Assembly: GCA_018240785.1 (NCBI GenBank)
Contig: JAFEFC010000051.1
Coordinates: 1-64,000, forward strand
Origin: Pseudomonadota bacterium
GTDB lineage: Bacteria; Pseudomonadota; Gammaproteobacteria; Burkholderiales; Rhodocyclaceae
Length of the DNA stretch: 64,000 bases
Direction of reading: 5' to 3'
The first letter of the stretch is position 1; each line of letters starts with the position of its first letter. Of this stretch, positions 54,397-62,596 are shown piece after piece. The position numbers and the translations under genes were made by a program. The notes under the pieces were generated by a model, which was not told the origin of the DNA, did not search any database, and saw only the letters and a list, made by a program, of their open reading frames with translations.

Positions 54397-57009
54397 TCAG
54401 CGACTGTCCGAGTTCGTCGCTGTCCCGGCCGACGGGGCCGCGGCCTCCAGCCCAAGCGCCTGCCAGCCACCTTCCATGTAACGCATCAGGCGCGCATCGT
54501 CGAAGCGCCACAGATGCAGCCAGCCGTTGTCGAGCAACTGGCGCACGACGGCATGCTTCTCGATCACATGCTCGATCGCCTGCCGTGGCGCGTCGATGAC
54601 GACGGTCAGGCGCAGCGGCTCGTGCATCCAGCGCTCGCCGTCATGCACCGACTGCCGCGTCAGCCCGATGCGCAGGTCGCCGCCGTTGCCCTCGAACACG
54701 CCGATATGACCGCCGACCACGTTGTGCAGCAGCTTGTTGCCGCTGCCCAGGCGTGCGGGGTCGCAGGTCGAGGCGTGGTATTGCCAGTTGATCCAGTGCG
54801 TCACCAGCATGGGGGCGGTCATCAGCAGTTCCAGCAGGCTGCCGTCGGCGTCCTGCGCGGGATCGTAGTCGTGCAGGAAGCAGCGTCCATCGAGCACCGT
54901 ACCCTGGCTACGCCAGCGCGGGGCGATGAGGAAGGCTGCGTTGCCGGCCAGCCCCCACTCCGGGCGGGTCTGCGCGCCATCGTTGGCGCGGCGACGAAGC
55001 TGTGCGAGAAGCGCGTCATGCCCGGCGCGCGGATCGATGCCGAGGCGCGGTGCGCGCTCGCGGCGCACCTGGTCGCAGGCATGGGCGAACACTTCCTGCA
55101 GCCGCTCCCAGAGCGGGCGGGCGGCGGGCGGCAGCAGGTCGAGGTCGAAGCCTTCGATCTCGTCGGTGGTGGTGTTGTGCAGGGCGGCGACGAATACCGT
55201 CTGCTCCGGGATGGCGATGCCCTCGAGCCGCAAGCCGGCGCGAACGTCCGCTTCATTCAGCAGTTGCGCCAGCAGGCGCGCATTGACTTCGCCTGTCTGG
55301 CCGCAGCAGGCGCCGCAATCGAGTGCGGCGGCATGGGCATTGTTGCTGCTCTGGCTGCCGTGCCCCACCAGCAGCACCAGCGGCGCCAGCTTGCGATCCA
55401 GCCCCATGGCATGGAGGACGCGCGCCGCGAGCGCGACCTTGGCCTCGGTGTCCATGCCGCTGAAAGTCGGGCGGCAGAGGGCGCGGTAGCGCGCGGGCAG
55501 ACCGGCGAGGTCGTCGCGTGTGCGCGCAGCGGCGGATGGCTTGAGCCAGCGCGCGAGCTTGCCGAGGTAGGCGACGCCGGCCGCTTCCACGTAGGAAAAC
55601 GCCGCGCTCGGCCAGCGGCTGGCGGCTTGCCCCTGCTCCGACCAGGCGAAGCGGCGCTGGCGGGCCTGGCGTGCGCCGTCGTTCAATGCCTGCCCGCTTG
55701 CGTCGTTTGCGTCCGCAGCCGGCGTGATGCGATCGGTCACGTCCAGCGCGGGGGCGAGCAGTCCCGGCAGTTGCGGTCTGCGCGCCGGGGTCGCGAGCGG
55801 CGTGTAGGCGACCGGAAGGCCAAAGAAGCCGGCAAAGCCGATCGTCTGGATCGCCGGCCACACCGCCTCGAGCGCGCGGCGCATCGGTTCGCTGCGCACG
55901 TCGATGCAGAACGCGGCCTGGACCTCGATGCTGGCGTCCGCGCTGCCGGCGTCCGCGCTCGCCGTTGCCGGCGCAGCGGGTACCTGGCCGAGCTTGCGCG
56001 CCAGCTCGCGCTGGTAACCCGCTTCGAGCGCCTGCTGCCAGACCTCGTCGATGACGAGCATGTCCTCTGCCTGCCGCAGCCGCTCGGGCGCCTCGATCCA
56101 CTCGGCGAGCAAGGCCGCGAACGCCTTGCGCGTGACGACGTCGTCCTTGCATTCGAGCAGGATCGCGCCCCACGCCAGGCGAATGGCCAGCAAGTCGCGC
56201 AGATGCGCATCCGTGCCGCCCGCCAGCCGCGCCTCCCAGCCCAGCCAGGCGCACCAGGAGGCCCAGCCATTGACGGTGAGCAGCACCGCTTCGAGGTATT
56301 CGGGCCACACCGCCTCGGGCAAGCCGAGGCGCTGCAGGACCCAGCGTTCGGCATCCGTGCGCGTCGGCGGCAGCGCGTCGAGCGCGCGGCCGAGGTCGGG
56401 CAGGCCCATCAGCACGGCGATGCCATGGTCGTGCGTGATGGTGTCGCGCCAGAAGGCGTACAGGCCCTCGGTCCGCGACGGCTGCCAGTCGGCCTGGTGT
56501 TCGTCGAAGTAGGCAGCGCAGGTCTGGCTCACCTGGTGGGTGATCGCCTGCCGCCACGACAGGCGGGCGTGGCGTTGCGGATCGTCATCGAGCACGTCGA
56601 TCAGCAGCGGCAGCCGCGGCAGGCTCGAGGCCTTGTGCAAGGTCTCGATGCACTGCGTGCCGGTCAGGCCTGCAGCCTGCGCGGCGGGCAGGTTCGCGAT
56701 GGCATGGGCGAGATCGGCGCGGGTGATGCGGCCGGCGTCCCACGCCTCCTTGAGGTAGTCGCGCGACGGAAACACCCGGATGTCGCCCAGCACCGCCATG
56801 CGCGCGGCGACCTCGCGCAGCGGCCGGCCGATGCGCCCCCAGTGCGGATTCACCGCGATCGCGCGGTCGAGCGGCCAGGCCGGCGCGATCGCCTGGCAGG
56901 CCTGCTCGCAGGCGGCGTCGATGCGTGCCATCAGCCGCTCATCGACGTCGGGTGTCATCGGCCGGGGCTGGCCGGCAAGCTGCTGGTCTCGGGTAAGGAT
57001 CGTGTCCAT
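54397..57009 (-). CDS. dabA: Inorganic carbon transporter subunit DabA
   Basis: Peripheral zinc subunit of the DAB dissolved-inorganic-carbon accumulation complex (DUF2309/UPF0753), 870 residues. Beta-carbonic-anhydrase-like zinc residues are visible: Cys and Asp in AAFCIDVRSEPMRRA (about residue 369) and His/Cys in VLLVGHGSQSSN and LDCGACCGQTGEVNARL (about residues 550 and 566). DabA works with the membrane subunit DabB, encoded immediately upstream with a 34-base gap. ATG 57009 follows a GGAG site. Confidence 0.93.
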   Translation of the reverse strand: MDTILTRDQQLAGQPRPMTPDVDERLMARIDAACEQACQAIAPAWPLDRAIAVNPHWGRIGRPLREVAARMAVLGDIRVFPSRDYLKEAWDAGRITRADLAHAIANLPAAQAAGLTGTQCIETLHKASSLPRLPLLIDVLDDDPQRHARLSWRQAITHQVSQTCAAYFDEHQADWQPSRTEGLYAFWRDTITHDHGIAVLMGLPDLGRALDALPPTRTDAERWVLQRLGLPEAVWPEYLEAVLLTVNGWASWCAWLGWEARLAGGTDAHLRDLLAIRLAWGAILLECKDDVVTRKAFAALLAEWIEAPERLRQAEDMLVIDEVWQQALEAGYQRELARKLGQVPAAPATASADAGSADASIEVQAAFCIDVRSEPMRRALEAVWPAIQTIGFAGFFGLPVAYTPLATPARRPQLPGLLAPALDVTDRITPAADANDASGQALNDGARQARQRRFAWSEQGQAASRWPSAAFSYVEAAGVAYLGKLARWLKPSAAARTRDDLAGLPARYRALCRPTFSGMDTEAKVALAARVLHAMGLDRKLAPLVLLVGHGSQSSNNAHAAALDCGACCGQTGEVNARLLAQLLNEADVRAGLRLEGIAIPEQTVFVAALHNTTTDEIEGFDLDLLPPAARPLWERLQEVFAHACDQVRRERAPRLGIDPRAGHDALLAQLRRRANDGAQTRPEWGLAGNAAFLIAPRWRSQGTVLDGRCFLHDYDPAQDADGSLLELLMTAPMLVTHWINWQYHASTCDPARLGSGNKLLHNVVGGHIGVFEGNGGDLRIGLTRQSVHDGERWMHEPLRLTVVIDAPRQAIEHVIEKHAVVRQLLDNGWLHLWRFDDARLMRYMEGGWQALGLEAAAPSAGTATNSDSR

Positions 57010-57043
57010 GTGAGGCTCCGGGGCTCTGGATTCGGTTCGGGAT

Positions 57044-58627
57044 TTACTTGGTTGCGGCCTGAGGGACGGCACCGATCATCGTGGGGACGTGCGCGGCCGG
57101 CGTGGCCGGGGTCCAGCGCGTCGGCCACAGCCGCAATGCGAGACGGGTGTAGAACTCATCGACATAGAACCCGGCGTAACTCCAGCGCCGCCATGCGGCC
57201 AGGGCCTGCGGACGCAGTTGCAGCGTGAGCAGGAACAGGTACATCGCCGCCATGCCGGCCAGAGTGACGATGCCCGCCAGGTCGTCCGGCGCGTCATGCA
57301 CGCCGAACGGCAGGGCGTGTGCCAGCGACGCTGCCGCCGCGAGGCCGGTGACCATGGCGAGGCCGGCGATCACGCCCGATGCGGCCGTCCGCAGCGTGCC
57401 TGCTTGCGGCAGCGCCAGCCACAGCAGCGGCGCCCAGGCCAGCGCCAGCAAGCCGCTCCACCACCAAGGCCAGGATTCGCCCATGACGACCGACTGGACC
57501 AGGGCGATGCAGGCGAACGCGAGCACTGGCGCGGACATCAGGCTGGCCGGCGAATACGCGGCGTGGCCGCGCATCATCTGCAGCTTGCTGTGTTGCACCA
57601 CCGTCGAGGCCGCGAGGAAGGTGTGCGCCTTGTACAGCGAATGGCCGATCAGATGCAGCGCGGCCAGGGTGTAGAGCCCCAGGGCGCATTCGAGGGCCAT
57701 GAAACCCATCTGCGCCACGGTGGACCACGCCAGCCGCACCTTGATGCTGACCCGCGTCAGCATCACCTGGCCGGCCAGCAGCGCGGTGGCCAGGCCGAAG
57801 GCCACGAGCAGCCAGCGCGCCGCACTCGCCGCCTCGAGCAGGGGGGCGAAATGGATCAGCACGTAGCCACCGAGGTTGACCACGCCGGCGTGCAGCAGCG
57901 CGGATACCGGGGTCGGCGCTTCCATCACCTGGATCAGCCAGCCATGCGCGGGGAACAGCGCGGTGCGCAGGATCACCGCGAGGACGAGGCACAGCGCGCT
58001 GAGTTGCAGCGGGACGGTGGCACCCATCTGGGCGACGTGCTGCCACAGGTCGGAGAACGTGCCGCTGCCCACTTCCCACCACGCCAGGGCGGCGGCGACC
58101 AGCAGAACGGCATCGGCCAGGCGGTCGGCAAGGCGCTTCTTGTGCGCGGCGAGCAGGGCGAACGGGCGATCCGGATAGAAGCACAGCAGGTGCCGCAGGG
58201 CCGCGCCTATCATCGCCCAGGCGGCGATCAGCACCAGCCAGTGGTTGGCGAGCAGCAGCAGATGGACCGACGCGAGCACCCCGGCGAACGCGGCGACATA
58301 GCGCGCCTGCCCGCGTTCGCCCTGCAGGTAGCGCGACGAGAAGGCGGCGATCACCGTCCCCAGCAACTGCACCAGCGCGGCCATCCAGGCGCCGAGGGTG
58401 GTGACGGCCAGCCAGGCCGACTGCGGCGAAGAACCCGTCGCCGGGTAGAACGCCGGCCAGGCCAGCGTCGCCAGCGCGCACAGCAGCGCACCCCACGACA
58501 GCAGGCCGAACCGCTTCCACAGCAGCTCGGCGCTGGAGCTGCCGGCCAGGGAAAGCAGCAGGGCGGAGCACATCAGGACGACCGGCAGCAGGGCGCCGGC
58601 CAGAGGCAAGAAGGTCGGGAGTTCCAT
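57044..58627 (-). CDS. dabB: Inorganic carbon transporter membrane subunit DabB
   Basis: Polytopic membrane protein of the NuoL/MrpA antiporter family, 527 residues with about 13 hydrophobic segments. Characteristic blocks are HGWLIQVMEAPTPVSALLHAG and STVAQMGFMALECALG, with GHSLYKAHTFLAAS. Coupled to DabA it uses the proton gradient to drive hydration of carbon dioxide to bicarbonate. ATG 58627 is preferred to 58690. It is the first gene of the dabBA operon. Confidence 0.92.
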   Translation of the reverse strand: MELPTFLPLAGALLPVVLMCSALLLSLAGSSSAELLWKRFGLLSWGALLCALATLAWPAFYPATGSSPQSAWLAVTTLGAWMAALVQLLGTVIAAFSSRYLQGERGQARYVAAFAGVLASVHLLLLANHWLVLIAAWAMIGAALRHLLCFYPDRPFALLAAHKKRLADRLADAVLLVAAALAWWEVGSGTFSDLWQHVAQMGATVPLQLSALCLVLAVILRTALFPAHGWLIQVMEAPTPVSALLHAGVVNLGGYVLIHFAPLLEAASAARWLLVAFGLATALLAGQVMLTRVSIKVRLAWSTVAQMGFMALECALGLYTLAALHLIGHSLYKAHTFLAASTVVQHSKLQMMRGHAAYSPASLMSAPVLAFACIALVQSVVMGESWPWWWSGLLALAWAPLLWLALPQAGTLRTAASGVIAGLAMVTGLAAAASLAHALPFGVHDAPDDLAGIVTLAGMAAMYLFLLTLQLRPQALAAWRRWSYAGFYVDEFYTRLALRLWPTRWTPATPAAHVPTMIGAVPQAATK

Positions 58628-58723
58628 GACGGGACCTTGAGAATTAAGTGTCTTTATGTTGCTCGCCCGGAGACGTTCTGTAAAATTCATTGAATCGAAC
58701 GTTTAGATATTGAAAAAAGAACG
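58628..58723. promoter_or_regulatory. Divergent promoter region of dabB and lysR
   Basis: The 96-base AT-rich spacer separates the two divergent genes and must hold both promoters and the LysR binding site. Several T-N11-A-type matches occur, but none stands out, so no exact site is claimed. Confidence 0.45.
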
Positions 58724-59620
58724 ATGAACCTCGAGCAACTGAACTTTCATCACCTGTTCTATTTCTGGCGTGTCGCCAGGACGGGGCACATGACGCGCGC
58801 CGCGCAGGAACTGCACACCTCGCAGTCCGCGCTGTCGGCCCAGATCAGGCAGCTCGAGGAGCGCCTCGGCGAGGCGCTGTTCGAGCGCGATGGGCGGCGG
58901 CTGGTGATGACCGAGACGGGCCAACTGGTGTTCACCTATTCGGAGAACATCTTCGGCCTCGGTCAGGAAATGCTCGGACGCCTCGACGGGCGCAGCGAAG
59001 GCATGGTGCGGGTGCGGGTGGGCAGCGTCGCCACGCTGTCACGCAACTACCAGGAAAACTGGATCCGCCCGCTGCTGATGGATGCCAACGTGACGCTGAC
59101 GCTGGAGTCCGGGCCGCTGGAAGGGCTGCTGGAGCGGCTGGTGCAGCACAAGCTCGACGTCGTGCTGGCCAACGAGCCGGGGCCTTCCGACCAGGACCGC
59201 CCCTTACTCAGCCGCTTCCTCGGCAGCCAGGCGATCTCGCTGGTCGGCCCGGCGGACATCTGGAAAGGCCGCACGCTGAGGATTCCCGAGGATCTCGACG
59301 GGGCGGACATCGCCTTGCCCGGCCCCCGCAACGTGCTGCGCCCCCAGTTCGATGCGCTGTGCATCACGGCGGGCGTGAAGCCGCGGCTGCGCGCCGAAGT
59401 CGATGACATGGCGATGCTCCGCCTGATCGCGCGGGACAGCGGCTGGCTGACGGTGCTGCCGGAAGTCGTGGTGCAGGACGAGCTGCGTTCCGGCAGCCTC
59501 GTCAGGCTCGGCCAGTCTGCCCAGTTGCAGGAGCGCTTCTACGCCATCACCACACCGCACCGCCACCGGGTCGAGCGGCTGGAGCGCCTGCTCGCCGGGT
59601 CATCCGACGGTACGCGATGA
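58724..59620 (+). CDS. NhaR-like LysR-family regulator
   Basis: LysR-type regulator of 298 residues with N-terminal NFHHLFYFWRVARTGHMTRA and the helix-turn-helix ELHTSQSALSAQIRQLE, most similar in style to NhaR. The C-terminal co-inducer domain is complete. Divergence from dabB suggests it controls dabBA, perhaps sensing low carbon dioxide, pH or ions; this is inference from position. Confidence 0.85.
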   Translation: MNLEQLNFHHLFYFWRVARTGHMTRAAQELHTSQSALSAQIRQLEERLGEALFERDGRRLVMTETGQLVFTYSENIFGLGQEMLGRLDGRSEGMVRVRVGSVATLSRNYQENWIRPLLMDANVTLTLESGPLEGLLERLVQHKLDVVLANEPGPSDQDRPLLSRFLGSQAISLVGPADIWKGRTLRIPEDLDGADIALPGPRNVLRPQFDALCITAGVKPRLRAEVDDMAMLRLIARDSGWLTVLPEVVVQDELRSGSLVRLGQSAQLQERFYAITTPHRHRVERLERLLAGSSDGTR

Positions 59621-59776
59621 ACGTGGTGCCGGACGAGTGCGGCGGAGCACCGGTCGCCGTCCCGGCCATGACCATGCTGGGCGAGGCCCTGCGCATGGGC
59701 TAGAGTGCATCGTCATTGCGCGAAGTCGAAGACCGCCAGCCCGGGTGGTCCTTGATCCTGTCTGCGAAGGTCGATC

Positions 59777-61053
59777 ATGCTCGTGACTTTTCCCTCTCGC
59801 GCCACCCGCCGCGGGTTCTGCATCGTGATCGCCCTGGCCGCGCTGTGCGGCTGCACGAACATGCGGATGGACGTTCCCGTCCGCCACGTCGTCATGTTCA
59901 ACGAGGACGGCCGGCTGCTCGATCCGACGGGAACAGTGGGCTGCCAGGAACCGCCGGCGCTGTGTCAGGGGCAGCATCTCAGCATCATTCCGTACCCGGA
60001 GCTGAGAGAGGACCAGCGCCAGGCCTATGTGGACGAAGTGCTGGCGGGCTTGAAGGATGCGCCACGTGGCCCGGGAAGCAAGGTCGCGGGATCGGGCGTG
60101 CGGTCGTGCGTGCGCCCCTCGTCTGGGGCTCGCAGTTGCAGGGCGGGGTTCAGACATGGCCTGGCCTGGATCTGCCGTATGGGCTCGAGGAACGTCAGAG
60201 ACAACTCGCGCGGAAGCAGGATGATCCGCCGCCGGTCGGGGGCAGCCCGGCGATGGCCATCGACATCGTTCATGGAGAGGACGATCGCAGTTGGGCAGAC
60301 ATGTCGTTCGCGGGGATCAGTTGGGCGCTGCTGGAGCCGGTCAGGCTGCTCGTGGCGGCGCCCCTCATCGACGGCTTCGGCACCCCCGCATGGGACAACA
60401 TGCTGCGACGGACGCAACTCCTCTTCCACTCCGCCGCCGAATTCCGGGACGGCCACACGGACGAGGCGCGGGGCGATCTCGCGCTCGTGGTGAGGCGCCT
60501 GCACGAGCAACTGCAGAAAGAGCCGGACGACTGGGAGGTGACGCTCGTCGGTCACAGCATGGGCGCGATCGTGCTCAACGAGCTGCTGCGGGAATTTCCC
60601 GACTTCCCTGCCGACACCATCGTCTACATGGCCGCTGCGTGTTCGGTGCGGGATTTCAGGCAGAGCGTGATCCCTTACCTGCAGCGCCACCCGAAGACGC
60701 AGTTCTACAACCTGTCGCTTCATCACAAGGCCGAAGAGCGCGAGCGCTGGGACCTTCTGGTGCCCTACGTGGATCCGGCGATGCGTGGCTCGCTGCTGAC
60801 CTGGATCGACGATTTCTTCTCCAATCCGCTGACGCCGATGGACAAGACGCTGGGGCAGTACGTCAACTTCCTGCGGACGGAACAGATCCATTCGTCGCCG
60901 AGCCTGCGCAGCAGGATTCACCAGAAGGAGTTCAGCGTCGGCGGAAAGTTCGTGGCCTGCGAGCCGCAGCAACACGGCGATTTCAGCCGCTTTCCGTTCT
61001 GGCAGGAAAGTTTCTACCGCCCGGACGGCAGCGCGGGCGGTTGTCCCGAATGA
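59777..61053 (+). pseudogene. Frameshifted lipoprotein alpha/beta-hydrolase
   Basis: The first part reads as a lipoprotein (IVIALAALCGC lipobox-like signal, then MRMDVPVRHVVMF and LSIIPYPELREDQRQ). Near 60080-60115 the coding frame changes by one base. The rest (VVRAPLVWGSQLQGG and onward) continues in another frame with a lipase-type nucleophile elbow TLVGHSMGAIVLNELL and a long C-terminal domain. The two halves together make one protein of about 425 residues. The shift is in a GTGCG-repeat-like stretch, so a real indel or a sequencing error are both possible. Confidence 0.7.
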
Positions 61054-61171
61054 CCCGGGAAGCGGCGACGATCACGCACGCGAGCGCTCCCGTGTCTTCA
61101 GCGCGCTGAACCTGATGCCCAGCCTCGATGCATTGCATCCCTGCTGATGCGTCGACCGCCGCGGCGTCGGT

Positions 61172-61321
61172 TCATTTGAACTGGCCTGTCGCAGCCAGCT
61201 CCGGATCCTCGAACACGATCTCGCCATCCACCACGGTCAGCACGCTTCGGGTGGCTGGCAAGGCCTGTGCCGGCACGGTCAGGATGTCCTGCGACAGCAG
61301 CGCCAGGTCGGCCGCCATGCC
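61172..61321 (-). pseudogene. 3' stump of an amidohydrolase gene
   Basis: About 48 codons ending at TGA 61174-61172 read MAADLALLSQDILTVP and SVLTVVDGEIVFEDPELAAT, the typical C-terminal end of YtcJ/amidohydrolase-family-3 proteins. Immediately upstream the frame hits a stop and similarity ends near 61321. The rest of the gene has thus been lost or displaced, apparently by the DNA carrying the HNH/ATPase pair. Confidence 0.65.
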
Positions 61322-61504
61322 CGATTAAACAACGGTCCGAGCCAATAAAGCGGACGGGCGTCCATTCGTCTCGTTCTCGGCCAAAGTGGTCGGTCGGCAT
61401 GTTGCTCTTGAGCGGCAGGTTTACACAAGAATCTGGACATGCCCCTTTCCTAACAGTCACCAGCGCACTCATCGGGAGCTGCTTTTCTGCACAGAGACCG
61501 CTGT
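61322..61504. other. Junction spacer, no gene
   Basis: About 180 bases of lower GC content between the amidohydrolase stump and the HNH gene. No gene, terminator or obvious insertion-sequence end was recognised. It probably contains the edge of the inserted segment. Confidence 0.4.
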
Positions 61505-62596
61505 TCACTGGAAGAACAGCGCCTCCATGTCCTGAATCGCTTGGGGCGTGGGTGCAGTCGCTTGGCGCAAGGCCTCACGGCTACGTGGACTCATGCGTCT
61601 CACCGCCGCGTAGACACGCGCACGCCAGTAGTTGAAGGGCGTCAGCCTTTCTGCTTGAGCTTTGGCAAGCCCGACCTCACGGAGGTTCTGAAGAAAGGAT
61701 GCATCGTTGGGCGCGTGGGCATCCTCGGCCAACTTGGCAGCCAACTCTTTGAACTCGCCCTCCACGCGAGACTTGATCTCGTAGACATCATCCCAGGTCG
61801 CAAGCTTCTCTTGCCGATCAGGATCAGCGCTCCTGAGGTTCACGACCACGCGTGGAAACAGATCGTTCGCGTCATCTACGACCACCTCGATCTCTTGCGA
61901 CAACGCGTGCTCGGTCCACGGCGAAAAGCTGAGGCGACGGACCCCATCCTTGCAAACCAAGTCCTTGGCCAGCTTGGCTTTGGAGTTGCAGGTGTTGCAG
62001 ATGGGCAGCAAGTTCTTAGGATCGACCCCGTATAGCGGGTACAGGTCCTTTGCCAGCAGGTGGTCGTACGGGCCACGCCACTGCTCGTTGTCGTTCTCGT
62101 CAGCCCGAACCTGAGCAAGGTATTCGGTCCCGCAAACGCAGCACACATTGCCATTGCCTGGCGCGTTGCCGTGACGGAAGCGAGCGTAGTGATCGTTGAT
62201 GCATTCACCACATGCCTGCTCCACGCCTTTGAGCTTCGCCGTGCGCTGAAACAGTTGAACTGAGAGAGTCTTCAGGGCGGGACATACCGCATCAGGTATG
62301 TATGGCAGCGGCTCTGCCCGATCAGCCAGGAATGCACAAGGCTCTGTGTTGAGTGTCAGTGCGTCCTTAAGGGCTTGCTTCTGCCGCTGATGAAGCGCTG
62401 ACAACTTCGCCACCAAAGCGTCAATCGCTGCACAAGTCGGCGGATTTCCAGCTACCGCAGCGCACAGGCCAGCCGGAAGGTTCGTTTCGTCGACTTGCCG
62501 CTCCTCAAGCGCGGCAAGCATCGTCTCTCTAAGAAAGCGATTGAGTCCGTCGAAAACTTTGGACTGCTGAAGATTGGGTCTGATCGCAAACAGCAT
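61505..62596 (-). CDS. HNH nuclease, PtuB-like defence partner
   Basis: A 363-residue protein with a zinc-stabilised HNH endonuclease core. Paired cysteines are in QACGECIND and NVCCVCGTEYL, the catalytic His is in GPYDHLLAKD (His179), followed by NLLPICNTCNSKAK with the structural Asn and last zinc Cys pair. N- and C-terminal helical arms flank the core. The ATG overlaps the stop of the preceding ATPase gene (TGATG), a hallmark of coupled Septu-type (PtuA-PtuB) anti-phage pairs. It is larger than typical PtuB, so the exact subtype is uncertain. Confidence 0.75.
   Translation of the reverse strand: MLFAIRPNLQQSKVFDGLNRFLRETMLAALEERQVDETNLPAGLCAAVAGNPPTCAAIDALVAKLSALHQRQKQALKDALTLNTEPCAFLADRAEPLPYIPDAVCPALKTLSVQLFQRTAKLKGVEQACGECINDHYARFRHGNAPGNGNVCCVCGTEYLAQVRADENDNEQWRGPYDHLLAKDLYPLYGVDPKNLLPICNTCNSKAKLAKDLVCKDGVRRLSFSPWTEHALSQEIEVVVDDANDLFPRVVVNLRSADPDRQEKLATWDDVYEIKSRVEGEFKELAAKLAEDAHAPNDASFLQNLREVGLAKAQAERLTPFNYWRARVYAAVRRMSPRSREALRQATAPTPQAIQDMEALFFQ

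Noticed and set aside
54003-54470. Intact toxin gene
   Set aside because: The recognisable HigB/RelE core has no start codon, its C-terminal helix is replaced by unrelated sequence, and no antitoxin follows.
61098-61508. Minus-strand open frame across the junction
   Set aside because: It is in a different frame from the amidohydrolase stump and shows no coherent protein features.
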